Both the position numbers and the translations under genes were made by a program. Below, in pieces: positions 36,101 to 43,550 of a stretch of 64,000 nt of DNA (its first letter is position 1; the number at the start of each line of letters is the position of its first letter). This stretch comes from Flavobacterium sp. (GTDB lineage Bacteria; Bacteroidota; Bacteroidia; Flavobacteriales; Flavobacteriaceae), in NCBI GenBank assembly GCA_021740105.1, contig JAIPAM010000001.1, forward strand, positions 384,239-448,238, given 5' to 3'. The notes below the pieces were generated by a model. It did no database searches. It was not told the origin of the DNA and saw only the letters and a program-made list of their open reading frames with translations.

Positions 36101-36536
36101 TGGAGAAAGTGGCGACGATGGCGAGGGCAATGCAGGCGAAATTATGAAAATATACCAAGAGCAAAAACAACTTCGCGAGGCGCTAGAAAACGCCCTAAAC
36201 AAAGAGGGGTTTGGTGGAAATGGCCAAAATGCGATGGAGCAAATGAAGCAAATAGAAAAGCAATTATTAAACAAGGGTTTCAATAACGAGACACTTCAGA
36301 AAATATTGAATTTGCAATACGAACTCTTAAAATTAGAAAAAGCGGCCCAGCAGCAAGGCGAAGAAAAGAAGCGCCAATCACAAACCAATCTAAAGCAATT
36401 CAACAACCAAAGCAAGCCGCTTCCTGCAAATTTGCAAGAATATTTCAACAGCATTGAAATTTTAAACCGACAAACCTTACCTTTGCGTTCCAATTTTAAC
36501 CAAAAGGTTCAAGAATATTTTAAAAACAATGATTAG
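33189..36536 (+). CDS. DUF4175-like large membrane/coiled-coil protein
   Basis: The 1115-aa protein starts at a TTG (33189); an in-frame TAG sits at 33186-33188 and no nearby ATG exists. Two membrane spans lie near the N-terminus (about 24-45 and 54-75) and a third at about 155-172. A beta-rich periplasmic part (about 190-490) follows, then a long Lys/Glu/Gln-rich coiled coil (about 500-760). A Gly/Lys/Pro low-complexity region (about 895-985) comes before the C-terminal helices. This order fits the Bacteroidota DUF4175 family, whose function is not known to me. It overlaps ybeY by 8 bp, so the two are co-transcribed. Confidence 0.8.
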   Translation: MEDSKSIFLKLEAFIKKYYTNELIRGALFFIGLGLIYFLFTLFIEYFLWLKPIGRTTLFVLFVVVETFLLIRFVAFPIFKLFKLQKGINFEEASAIIGTHFTEVSDKLINFLQLSDLNNQEKSELLLASIEQKAKLLSPIPFSNAINFNVNRRYLPLAILPILFFLFFYVSGNSYVISQSFERVVNFKKQFLPPAPFKLVLLNKDLETEQNKDFVVKVKSEGKIIPETVMINIGSESYFMESNGRGEFQYKIEKPNSNVSFFMEANEVFSLDYELNVINVPAITNLEMTLNFPSYLNKKSETIKGTGNAIIPEGTTVTWKMTTVATQSVSWNDLKSSTSFLKQENLFRLSKNISQNTEYNIITSNNKVKDYERLSYQISVIKDQFPTINVNNAPDSLKVAKNYVLGQVSDDYGLSKLQIVYYEKDKPQSQKKALITVKKDIYDQFVFAFPSNLPVEQGIAYEYYFEVFDNDAIHNYKSSKSAVFYNRIATDQEKEEQILQEQNKNINSLEKSLKNQDKQISEIEKLQKNGKEKESLEYKDQQKINDFIKRQKQQDEIMKEYSKKMEENLDKFKTEKKDEFKEELQKRLANADKELEKNKKLLDELKELNDKLKNEELFEKLEKFKQITKNQTKTLEQLVELTKKYYVEKKAEQIADQLDKLADKQDKLAENEKENQVDKQEAINKQFDKIQEDLKELQKENKELKSPIDLPKDTEKENSINEDLKKATDELQKQNQSKAKPKQKSASKKMKEMSGDMTEGMAGSEMDQLEEDVKMLRQILDNLLAYSFSQEDLMKQFKGLKRGSPSFNKDLKIQQNLKQQFKHVDDSLFAMSLRNPKIAENVTQEIGNVHYNIDKALDSFVDSQISKGLSSQQYAISASNKLADFLSATLSNMQSEMKMSGSGKGGKPKPGKGQGSGMQLPDIIKKQEGLGEKMKEGMKKGNKPGEGTKPGQGEKGKSKGDGKTGNGDTPNGESGDDGEGNAGEIMKIYQEQKQLREALENALNKEGFGGNGQNAMEQMKQIEKQLLNKGFNNETLQKILNLQYELLKLEKAAQQQGEEKKRQSQTNLKQFNNQSKPLPANLQEYFNSIEILNRQTLPLRSNFNQKVQEYFKNND

Positions 36537-36948
36537 TTTTAATTACGAAACCGAATTTGAATTGCACAACGAAGCCGATTTTTCTCGGTGGCTTTCGGAG
36601 GTAATTCTCTCTGAAAACAAAAAAGAAGGGGAGATCAATTACATTTTTTGTGACGACGACTATTTGTTGGAAATCAACCAGCAATATTTGGAGCATGACA
36701 CCTTAACCGACATTATAAGTTTCGACTATTCTGTTGGAAATGAGATAAATGGAGATATTTTTGTGTCGGTTGAACGAGTTAAAGAAAACGCGTCCGACTA
36801 TAAAGTAACTTTCGACGAAGAAATTCAACGCGTTTTGGTTCATGGCATTTTGCATTATTGCGGATATAAAGACAAAACTGAAGCTGACGAGTTGGTCATG
36901 AGGGCTAAAGAAGAAGAGAAAATGAAAATGTTTCACGTGGAACAATAA
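36529..36948 (+). CDS. ybeY: Endoribonuclease YbeY (16S rRNA maturation)
   Basis: This 139-aa protein belongs to the UPF0054 family. It has ISFDYSVGNEINGDIFVSVE (63-82) and the metal site HGILHYCGYKD (105-115). The usual H-x3-H-x5-H would give a third His at 115; here it is Asp (D115), a plausible metal ligand. It processes 16S rRNA 3' ends and takes part in ribosome quality control. It overlaps the DUF4175 gene by 8 bp. Its last five residues (FHVEQ) are encoded within a near-perfect parS site (36929-36944), so this gene end may be constrained by ParB binding. Confidence 0.93.
   Translation: MISFNYETEFELHNEADFSRWLSEVILSENKKEGEINYIFCDDDYLLEINQQYLEHDTLTDIISFDYSVGNEINGDIFVSVERVKENASDYKVTFDEEIQRVLVHGILHYCGYKDKTEADELVMRAKEEEKMKMFHVEQ
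36929..36944. promoter_or_regulatory. parS site 1 (ParB-binding), inside the ybeY 3' end
   Basis: TGTTTCACGTGGAACA is the reverse complement of TGTTCCACGTGAAACA, a form of the widely conserved parS consensus TGTTNCACGTGAAACA. It codes for the last residues of YbeY and ends 4 bp before the end of the stop codon. Confidence 0.9.
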
Positions 36949-37060
36949 CAATTTGAAGCGAAATTTTTGGCTTCTAGGGAATATATTTTCCCGCTTTCAT
37001 TCCAAATCTCTCGAATAAATTCTTGAGGATTTTCCCTTCAATCGGGGCTAATTTTTTTTG

Positions 37061-37068
37061 TATTTTTG
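37061..37068 (+). promoter_or_regulatory. Candidate -7 box for mnmG
   Basis: TATTTTTG, a perfect TAnnTTTG, lies 68 nt before the TTG start. The parS site at 37091-37106 would lie in the 5' untranslated leader, just downstream of the predicted transcription start. Confidence 0.45.
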
Positions 37069-37090
37069 CATTTGAATTGTCAGAAGAAAA

Positions 37091-37106
37091 TGTTTCACGT
37101 GGAACA
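37091..37106. promoter_or_regulatory. parS site 2 (ParB-binding), upstream of mnmG
   Basis: It is the identical 16-mer TGTTTCACGTGGAACA in the same orientation as site 1, 162 bp to its right, in the 188-bp gap before mnmG. ParB bound here might also affect mnmG transcription. Confidence 0.92.
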
Positions 37107-37136
37107 CAGTTATAACGATTATTAAATAATAAGAAT

Positions 37137-39008
37137 TTGTTTCAAGATACTTACGATGTTATTGTTGTTGGCGCTGGCCATGCCGGTTCAGAAGCCGCTG
37201 CAGCCGCTGCTAATTTAGGAGCCAAAACACTATTGGTCACCATGAGCTTGCAAAACATTGCCCAAATGTCTTGTAATCCTGCTATGGGAGGAATTGCCAA
37301 GGGGCAAATTGTAAGAGAAATTGATGCGTTGGGAGGCTATTCAGGAATTGTGTCTGACAATACCGCCATCCAATTCAAGATGTTGAATAAATCAAAAGGT
37401 CCTGCAATGTGGTCGCCGAGAGTACAAAGCGACCGAATGCGATTTGCTGAAGAATGGAGGTTGATGTTGGAGCAAACGCCCAATCTTGACTTTTATCAAG
37501 AAATGGTTTCAGGGCTAATCATCGAAAACGGACAAATAAAAGGGATTAAAACCTCTTTGGGAATTCAAATAAAAGCGAAAACGGTAGTGCTTACCAACGG
37601 AACTTTTCTAAACGGTTTAATCCATATTGGTGAAAAGCAATTTGGAGGAGGAAGAGCTGGAGAAAGCGCTTCTCACGGAGTTACTGAAGATTTAGTAAAA
37701 GCAGGTTTTGAATCTGGAAGAATGAAAACCGGAACCCCACCAAGAGTGGATGGAAGGTCGTTGGATTATTCCAAAATGAATGAGGAGAAAGGCGATTTAA
37801 AACCTGATAAATTCTCTTATTCAGACATTACCAAACCACTTACCCTTCAAAAATCATGTTACATGACGTATACTTCTTTGGACGTTCATGACATTTTAAG
37901 AGAAGGATTTGATCGGTCTCCGATGTTTAACGGAAGAATAAAAAGCTTAGGACCACGATATTGCCCTTCCATTGAAGATAAAATAAATCGCTTTGCTGAC
38001 AAGGAGAGACACCAGTTATTTGTGGAGCCAGAAGGATGGAATACCGTTGAAGTTTATGTAAATGGTTTTTCTACTTCTTTGCCAGAAGATATCCAATTTA
38101 AAGCATTAAGTTCAGTTGTGGGTTTTGAAAAAGTCAAGTTTTTTAGACCAGGCTACGCTATCGAATACGACTATTTCCCACCCACACAATTAAAACATAC
38201 GCTGGAAACGAAGTTAGTTGAAGGACTTTACTTTGCCGGACAAATTAATGGAACTACAGGTTATGAAGAAGCAGCGTCACAAGGATTAATGGCAGGAATC
38301 AATGCGGCATTAAAAGTTCAAGAACGAGCTCCTTTAATTTTGAAAAGAGACGAGGCTTACATTGGGGTTTTAATAGATGATTTGATAACAAAAGGAACAG
38401 AAGAGCCGTATAGAATGTTTACGTCTAGAGCGGAATTCAGAACGTTATTGCGTCAAGACAATGCCGATTTTAGATTGACACCTCTTTCTCATGAAATAGG
38501 GTTAGCATCAGAAAAGCGTCTTCGAAGAATGGAACACAAGCTTAATGAATCGGAGAAAATGGTTGCTTTTTTCAAAGAAACTAGCATCTCTCCTGTAGAG
38601 GCCAACCCGATTTTAGAAGCTAAAGAAACGGCCATTATCGATCAATCGGACAAGATGTTTAAAATGTTTTCTCGCCCTCAAATTGAGTTAGAAGACATGA
38701 TGAAATTAGACAAAGTAAAGGAGTACATTTCTGTTAATGAGATCGATTTAGAGATATTAGAACAAGCTGAAATTCAAGTTAAATATTCAGGTTATATTGA
38801 AAAGGAGAGAAACAACGCCAATAAATTATTGCGTTTGGAAGATTTAAAAATACCAGAAGATTTTGATTACAATAACATCAAATCGATGTCGATAGAAGCC
38901 AAGCAAAAGCTATCAAAAATTAGACCTGTAACCATTTCACAAGCCTCTAGAATTAGCGGTGTTTCCCCAAGTGATATTTCAGTTTTGTTAATTTATATGG
39001 GACGTTAA
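37137..39008 (+). CDS. mnmG: tRNA uridine-5-carboxymethylaminomethyl modification enzyme MnmG (GidA)
   Basis: This 623-aa flavoprotein starts at a TTG (MFQDTYDVIVVGAGHAGSEA). The FAD-binding GAGHAG is at 12-17, followed by SCNPAMGGIAKGQIVREIDAL (split at about 44-64, with the conserved Cys) and GTPPRVDGRS. The conserved FAGQINGTTGYEEAASQG segment (about 366-383) and the C-terminal tRNA-binding domain with RPVTISQASRISGVSP complete it. With MnmE it modifies U34 of certain tRNAs. The TTG start is preferred because the family begins almost exactly here. parS sites lie on both sides. Confidence 0.96.
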   Translation: MFQDTYDVIVVGAGHAGSEAAAAAANLGAKTLLVTMSLQNIAQMSCNPAMGGIAKGQIVREIDALGGYSGIVSDNTAIQFKMLNKSKGPAMWSPRVQSDRMRFAEEWRLMLEQTPNLDFYQEMVSGLIIENGQIKGIKTSLGIQIKAKTVVLTNGTFLNGLIHIGEKQFGGGRAGESASHGVTEDLVKAGFESGRMKTGTPPRVDGRSLDYSKMNEEKGDLKPDKFSYSDITKPLTLQKSCYMTYTSLDVHDILREGFDRSPMFNGRIKSLGPRYCPSIEDKINRFADKERHQLFVEPEGWNTVEVYVNGFSTSLPEDIQFKALSSVVGFEKVKFFRPGYAIEYDYFPPTQLKHTLETKLVEGLYFAGQINGTTGYEEAASQGLMAGINAALKVQERAPLILKRDEAYIGVLIDDLITKGTEEPYRMFTSRAEFRTLLRQDNADFRLTPLSHEIGLASEKRLRRMEHKLNESEKMVAFFKETSISPVEANPILEAKETAIIDQSDKMFKMFSRPQIELEDMMKLDKVKEYISVNEIDLEILEQAEIQVKYSGYIEKERNNANKLLRLEDLKIPEDFDYNNIKSMSIEAKQKLSKIRPVTISQASRISGVSPSDISVLLIYMGR

Positions 39009-39029
39009 TGATTTTTGATTTCTGATTTC
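39009..39029. repeat. Three heptamer tandem repeats after mnmG
   Basis: TGATTTT, TGATTTC, TGATTTC follow the mnmG stop directly, 10 bp before parS site 3. The 7-nt period matches that seen between folB and glnS. Confidence 0.6.
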
Positions 39030-39039
39030 AGAATGCTAA

Positions 39040-39055
39040 TGTTCCACGTGAAACT
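39040..39055. promoter_or_regulatory. parS site 3 (ParB-binding), downstream of mnmG
   Basis: TGTTCCACGTGAAACT has one mismatch (last base) to TGTTCCACGTGAAACA. Its orientation is opposite to sites 1 and 2. It lies 31 bp after the mnmG stop. Confidence 0.85.
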
Positions 39056-39120
39056 ACTTTGTTAAATCACACCGTTGTTGAGCTCTTCCGATTTTGAGTT
39101 TAAAATTACAATATTAAAAT

Positions 39121-39981
39121 ATGGATATTTCTAATAAAAAACACTTTCTTAACGTAATTGATCATTCTGTCTCAAAAGAGACTTTCGACTTGTATTATGA
39201 TCAAGATTTAGACATGTTAATCACTTCGCCACAACCTTCTCCTGAAAATCTAGGGAAGTATTATGAAAGTACCGACTATATTTCTCACACGGATTCAAAA
39301 CGTTCCTTATTTGAAAAAGCCTATCATTTTGTAAAAGGAATCGCATTAAAAAATAAGTTAAATCTAATTAATAATAGCAGTACTTCAAAAGGCAATTTAT
39401 TAGATATCGGAGCCGGAACCGGAGATTTTTTATTAACTGCTAAACAAAATGGTTGGAATACTATTGGAGTTGAACCAAGCGAAAAAGCAAAAGGGATTGC
39501 AATTAATAAAGGAATCCAGTTTTCAGATTCTACTCAAGAATTAGAAAGCCACTCTTTTGACGTAATTACCATGTGGCACGTTTTAGAGCACGTTCCTAAT
39601 TTGGAAATTCAAATCAAAGAATTAAAAAGATTGGTTAAACCAAATGGAACCATAATCATTGCGGTTCCCAATTATAAATCTTACGATGCCAATTATTATG
39701 GTAAATTTTGGGCAGCATTTGACGTGCCAATTCACTTCTGGCATTTTTCCAAAAAAGCGATCCAGTTACTTTTTGAAAAAGAAAATTTAAAATTAGAAAA
39801 AGTCCTACCTATGAAGTTTGATTCTTTTTATGTGAGTTTGCTTTCGGAAAAATACAAAAATGGGAAAATGAATTATTTAAAAGCAATTTGGATTGGGTTA
39901 GTTTCCAATTGGAAAGCAAAAAGAAGTTTAGAGTATTCCTCACACATTTATGTCTTAAAAAATAGCCACAAAACGATATAA
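39121..39981 (+). CDS. Class I SAM-dependent methyltransferase
   Basis: This 286-aa protein has motif I as LLDIGAGTGDFLLTA (about 91-105), the acidic GVEPSEKAKGIA (about 116-127), and FDVITMWHVLEHVPN (about 145-159). LVKPNGTIIIAVPNYKSYD then precedes a C-terminal FGKFWAAFDVPIHFWHF-like block (Y-G-K-F-W). The N-terminal part has LYYDQDLDMLITSPQPSPENLGKYY-type sequence (about 20-44), as in UbiG-like or sugar/lipid methyltransferases. Substrate unknown. It starts 65 bp after parS site 3 and is not tightly linked to its neighbours. Confidence 0.82.
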   Translation: MDISNKKHFLNVIDHSVSKETFDLYYDQDLDMLITSPQPSPENLGKYYESTDYISHTDSKRSLFEKAYHFVKGIALKNKLNLINNSSTSKGNLLDIGAGTGDFLLTAKQNGWNTIGVEPSEKAKGIAINKGIQFSDSTQELESHSFDVITMWHVLEHVPNLEIQIKELKRLVKPNGTIIIAVPNYKSYDANYYGKFWAAFDVPIHFWHFSKKAIQLLFEKENLKLEKVLPMKFDSFYVSLLSEKYKNGKMNYLKAIWIGLVSNWKAKRSLEYSSHIYVLKNSHKTI

Positions 39982-40210
39982 AGCGATTTAAAAGGCGTTT
40001 TTCTGGTTTAACAGATATTTTGCTGCCTTTTTTATAAATGCTGCGGAAACAAGCTTAAATAAATCCGATTTTTATAGCTTATAATTATAGCAAACCGAAA
40101 AGCAATTACAAAAACTTATAGTTTCCGATAAGTACCATTTCCAAACATTTTAGTTATTAAATTAAAATTTATACTTTTACCAACAATTAAAAAATCAATA
40201 TCAAAAAAGG

Positions 40211-40786
40211 ATGAAAAAATCATTAGTAATTATTGCAATCGCATTTTCAATTATCTCTTGCAATAAAAAAGCAGAAGTTGCCTCAACAAAAACCGCTTAC
40301 GTAGATACCTCAAAATTAATGATGGAGTGTACAGAAGCAAAAGACATTGAAGCTAAATACAAAGCCAAATCGCAAGAAATGGGGAAAGAGCTGGAAATTG
40401 AAATTGCAAAATTTAAAGCAGAAGCAGGAAGTTTTCAAAAGAATGCTCAAATGAATGGCCAAGCTTGGGCGCAACAAAAAGGAGCTGAGTTACAAAAAAG
40501 AGAGCAACAACTTCAATATGCGGAACAATCTATAGCGCAACAATTGCAACAAGAAAGTGGTGTTGAAATTGATTCAGTGGTGAGCAGCGTTAAAAAGTTT
40601 ATCAAATCTTACGGTAAAGAAAAAGGATACGCCTATATTTATGGAACTGGAGACGCCGCTTCGATATTATACGCTGAAGACAAATACGATATCACAAATG
40701 AAATCATAAAGCTTTTAAACGACAAGTACAAAGCTTCAAAATCAGAAGTTAAAACAGACGTAAAAGCAACAGAAAAAAAGAAATAA
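40211..40786 (+). CDS. OmpH/Skp-like periplasmic chaperone lipoprotein
   Basis: This 191-aa protein has a lipoprotein signal (MKKSLVIIAIAFSIISC, Cys at about 17). The OmpH/Skp-like fold follows: AYVDTSKLMMEC (about 31-42), a long Gln/Glu/Lys-rich coiled coil (about 45-115), then YIYGTGDAASILYAEDKYDIT near the end. Skp-like proteins hold unfolded outer-membrane proteins in the periplasm; lipid anchoring differs from E. coli Skp and is common in Bacteroidota. A TACTTTTA near-match to the -7 box sits at 40172-40179. A terminator follows. Confidence 0.85.
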   Translation: MKKSLVIIAIAFSIISCNKKAEVASTKTAYVDTSKLMMECTEAKDIEAKYKAKSQEMGKELEIEIAKFKAEAGSFQKNAQMNGQAWAQQKGAELQKREQQLQYAEQSIAQQLQQESGVEIDSVVSSVKKFIKSYGKEKGYAYIYGTGDAASILYAEDKYDITNEIIKLLNDKYKASKSEVKTDVKATEKKK

Positions 40787-40804
40787 AATTTCTTTCAAAA
40801 TTGT

Positions 40805-40833
40805 AAAATGCCTTCCATCGAAGGCATTTTTTT
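40805..40833 (+). terminator. Rho-independent terminator after the OmpH-like gene
   Basis: AAAATGCCTTC, CATC loop, GAAGGCATTTT with a T-run. It lies 19 bp after the stop codon. Confidence 0.92.
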
Positions 40834-40884
40834 ATTGTCAGTAATTAAAATATAAATTGTAATTTCATATTCTAATTTATAACA

Positions 40885-43158
40885 ATGCAAACGATATCCG
40901 AAGCCGCTCAATTTACTTTAAAATTTATCAATCAAACCAACCGCTCCCTATTTTTAACAGGAAAAGCGGGAACGGGTAAAACCACACTTTTAAAGGAAAT
41001 AATTAAAACCACTCACAAAAATACCGTGGTGGTTGCGCCAACAGGAATTGCAGCGTTAAATGCCGGAGGAGTCACCATTCACTCCATGTTCCAATTGCCT
41101 TTCGGAGGCTTTATCCCCGACAATTCTGCACCACACTTTTCAGATAGCGTCAAATTTGAAACCAAGAGCACGTTAGTTAGACACTTCAAAATGAGCGGTT
41201 TAAAAAAAGCGGTCATTCGAAATATGGAATTGATGATCATTGACGAGGTGAGTATGTTGCGTGCTGATTTATTAGACGCCATTGATTTTATGATGCAATC
41301 GGTACGGAAAAAGAAAGCCCCTTTTGGAGGCGTCCAAGTTCTTTTTATAGGTGACTTATTGCAATTACCACCCGTAATTCGAGACGAAGAGTGGAGCACA
41401 CTGAGAAAATATTACAACGGAAAATTCTTTTTTCATTCCCACGTGATTCAGCAAAATCCGCCACTTTATATAGAATTATCTAAGATATTTAGACAATCTG
41501 ACGATGCGTTTATTTCGATATTAAACAACCTTAGAAACAACCAAATTTCAAACGATGACATTGCCGTTTTAAATCAATATGTAAAACCCAATTTTGATTT
41601 GAATAACCATAAGGGCTATATCATCCTTACCACGCACAACGCTAAAGCTGACGCCACTAATGCTAAAGCTCTGGAAGATTTAGAGGGAAAATTAACGACT
41701 TTCAACCCAGAAATTGTAGACGATTTTCCTGATAAAATTTATCCGATAGAATACAATTTACAATTGAAAGTTGGCGCTCAAATTATGTTTGTCAAAAACG
41801 ATCCTTCTTTCGAGAAAAAGTACTTTAATGGTAAAATGGGATTCATAAAATCACTTTCAAGTAATGAAATTTTGGTTCATTTTCCGGATGAAAATTTAAC
41901 GATAGAAGTTGAAAAATTTGAGTGGCAAAACATCCGATACAAAATCAATGAAACCACTAAGGAAATCGAGGAAGAAATATTGGGAACTTTTGTACATTAT
42001 CCGATAAAATTAGCTTGGGCTATTACCGTTCATAAAAGCCAAGGGCTTACTTTTGATAAAGCCGCATTGGATGTATCGCAGGTTTTTGTACCCGGCCAAG
42101 CTTACGTTGCTTTATCCAGACTTCGGGCTTTAAATGGTTTAATTTTACTTTCTTCCTTGCAAATGAATGGTATTTCAAACGACCAAGATGTGATGGACTA
42201 TTCCTTGAACAAAGCGTCGGAAGAAGCACTAGCGGTATCGTTACAACAGGACACCAAAAACTACCTTCATAATTATTTAAAAACCACCTTTGATTGGGCT
42301 GATTTGGTTCAAGAATGGAGAAATCATCAGTTCAGTTATAACGAAAAATCAGAAGTTTCTGAGAAGTCGAAACACGCTGTTTGGGCTAAAAAGCAAGCGG
42401 AAAGTATCGGAGAAATATTGGATCCGTCTAGAAAATTTTTATCTCAATTGGACAAATTATTTGCTGCTGAAAAATTCGATATCAACCAAATAGCAGACCG
42501 AATTCAGGCGGCATATAATTATTTTTATGCAACAATGGATCGCGTTGTTTACGATATTTTATGGAAAATGGAAGAGGTGAAACGTGCTAAAAAAGCAAAA
42601 GGCTATTTCGATGAACTAGTGCTTTTGGAAGAAATGCAAATTAAAGCTGTTTTCCAATTAATGAAAGCTAAATTACTAATCAACACCGTCGCTGCTGGGT
42701 TAGAAATTTCTAAAGAAAATTTGACTTCCAACGAAATTAAATCCTATAGAAATAATAAAATTTCTGAAATTCAAACGAAGTTCAAAGAGCTAAATATTAC
42801 AATTGTAGAAGACGATGTCGATGTAAATCGTTACACCAAAAAGAAAAGTTCAAAAACAGCAATACCTAAAAAATCCACCACGCAGGAAACCTATGAATTG
42901 TGGCTTCAAAGTAATTCTATAAATGAAATTGCGGCCATTAGAAAATTAACGCCACAAACCATCTACGGCCATTTTGGCAAGTTAATAGAAGCAGGGCAAG
43001 TCCAACTTCAAGACGTAATGCCAGAAGATAAAATAGAAGCTTTAACCCTAATTTTCAAAGGATTTAAAGGAGAATCGTTGAACGAATTAATGGAAGTCCA
43101 CGGCGATAAATTCACGTGGAACGACATGCGATTGTTCAAAGCGGCAATAGGGAAATAG
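40885..43158 (+). CDS. PIF1-type ATP-dependent DNA helicase with C-terminal helix-turn-helix
   Basis: This 757-aa superfamily 1B helicase has Walker A GKAGTGKT (26-33), motif Ia APTGIAALNAGG (51-62), motif II IIDEVSM (118-124) and a late motif VI region VFVPGQAYVALSRLRAL (about 400-416). The C-terminal third is Lys-rich and helical (about 480-660). An HTH-like domain follows (about 672-757) with LWLQSNSINEIAAIRKLTP. Family members resolve G-quadruplexes or act in replication and repair; the exact role is unknown. It converges on doxX with a 2-bp gap. Confidence 0.88.
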   Translation: MQTISEAAQFTLKFINQTNRSLFLTGKAGTGKTTLLKEIIKTTHKNTVVVAPTGIAALNAGGVTIHSMFQLPFGGFIPDNSAPHFSDSVKFETKSTLVRHFKMSGLKKAVIRNMELMIIDEVSMLRADLLDAIDFMMQSVRKKKAPFGGVQVLFIGDLLQLPPVIRDEEWSTLRKYYNGKFFFHSHVIQQNPPLYIELSKIFRQSDDAFISILNNLRNNQISNDDIAVLNQYVKPNFDLNNHKGYIILTTHNAKADATNAKALEDLEGKLTTFNPEIVDDFPDKIYPIEYNLQLKVGAQIMFVKNDPSFEKKYFNGKMGFIKSLSSNEILVHFPDENLTIEVEKFEWQNIRYKINETTKEIEEEILGTFVHYPIKLAWAITVHKSQGLTFDKAALDVSQVFVPGQAYVALSRLRALNGLILLSSLQMNGISNDQDVMDYSLNKASEEALAVSLQQDTKNYLHNYLKTTFDWADLVQEWRNHQFSYNEKSEVSEKSKHAVWAKKQAESIGEILDPSRKFLSQLDKLFAAEKFDINQIADRIQAAYNYFYATMDRVVYDILWKMEEVKRAKKAKGYFDELVLLEEMQIKAVFQLMKAKLLINTVAAGLEISKENLTSNEIKSYRNNKISEIQTKFKELNITIVEDDVDVNRYTKKKSSKTAIPKKSTTQETYELWLQSNSINEIAAIRKLTPQTIYGHFGKLIEAGQVQLQDVMPEDKIEALTLIFKGFKGESLNELMEVHGDKFTWNDMRLFKAAIGK

Positions 43159-43160
43159 GG

Positions 43161-43544
43161 TTAGTTCAGCCAATAAACCACCATTACGGCAGGAATAAAA
43201 TAGATTACAATGGTACGAGCGCCATCATAATCTTTCGCTAATCGTTGTCCAAAAAGCAACATTAAAAGCGTTACACACGAGAATATTCCTGCATAAAAAC
43301 CAAAAGTTCGGCCCTCATTTACATACAATTCAATTGCGCCAACAATGCTTAAAATACCGGATATTAATTCTAAAACTAGCACGTGAAACAAAGCAAAGGG
43401 AACTGCTTTTTTCAAAATGGTATTGGCAAAATGACCGGTTAACCATCCTACATTGTCTTTCCAATGGAACATTTTATCGTAACCAGATTGTAAAAAAGTG
43501 ATTGCTAAAAAAATCAAAACTAAAATAGAAGCTACATTATTCAT
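43161..43544 (-). CDS. DoxX-family membrane protein
   Basis: This 127-aa protein has four hydrophobic segments and the early motif FLQSGYDKMFHWKDN (about 18-32), typical of DoxX/DoxD-like proteins. Members are linked to respiratory or thiol chemistry at the inner membrane; the role here is unknown. It lies 6 bp downstream of holB in the same direction, so it is probably co-transcribed from the holB promoter. Confidence 0.75.
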   Translation of the reverse strand: MNNVASILVLIFLAITFLQSGYDKMFHWKDNVGWLTGHFANTILKKAVPFALFHVLVLELISGILSIVGAIELYVNEGRTFGFYAGIFSCVTLLMLLFGQRLAKDYDGARTIVIYFIPAVMVVYWLN

Positions 43545-43550
43545 AATTGG

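Noticed and set aside
35801..36283. 160-aa Pro/Ser-rich frame on the minus strand
   Set aside because: It is the antisense shadow of the Gly/Lys-rich region of the DUF4175 protein; no start context or family motif.
39988..40032. AAAAGGC...GCCTTTTTT downstream of the methyltransferase at 39121-39981
   Set aside because: The loop is about 30 nt, too long for a confident rho-independent terminator.
43109..43124. TTCACGTGGAACG resembling parS in the helicase gene end
   Set aside because: Four mismatches to the 16-mer; coding sequence explains it.
43375..43390. CACGTGAAACA resembling half of a parS site in doxX
   Set aside because: Only 12 of 16 positions match, and the left half does not; it lies in coding sequence and is within chance.
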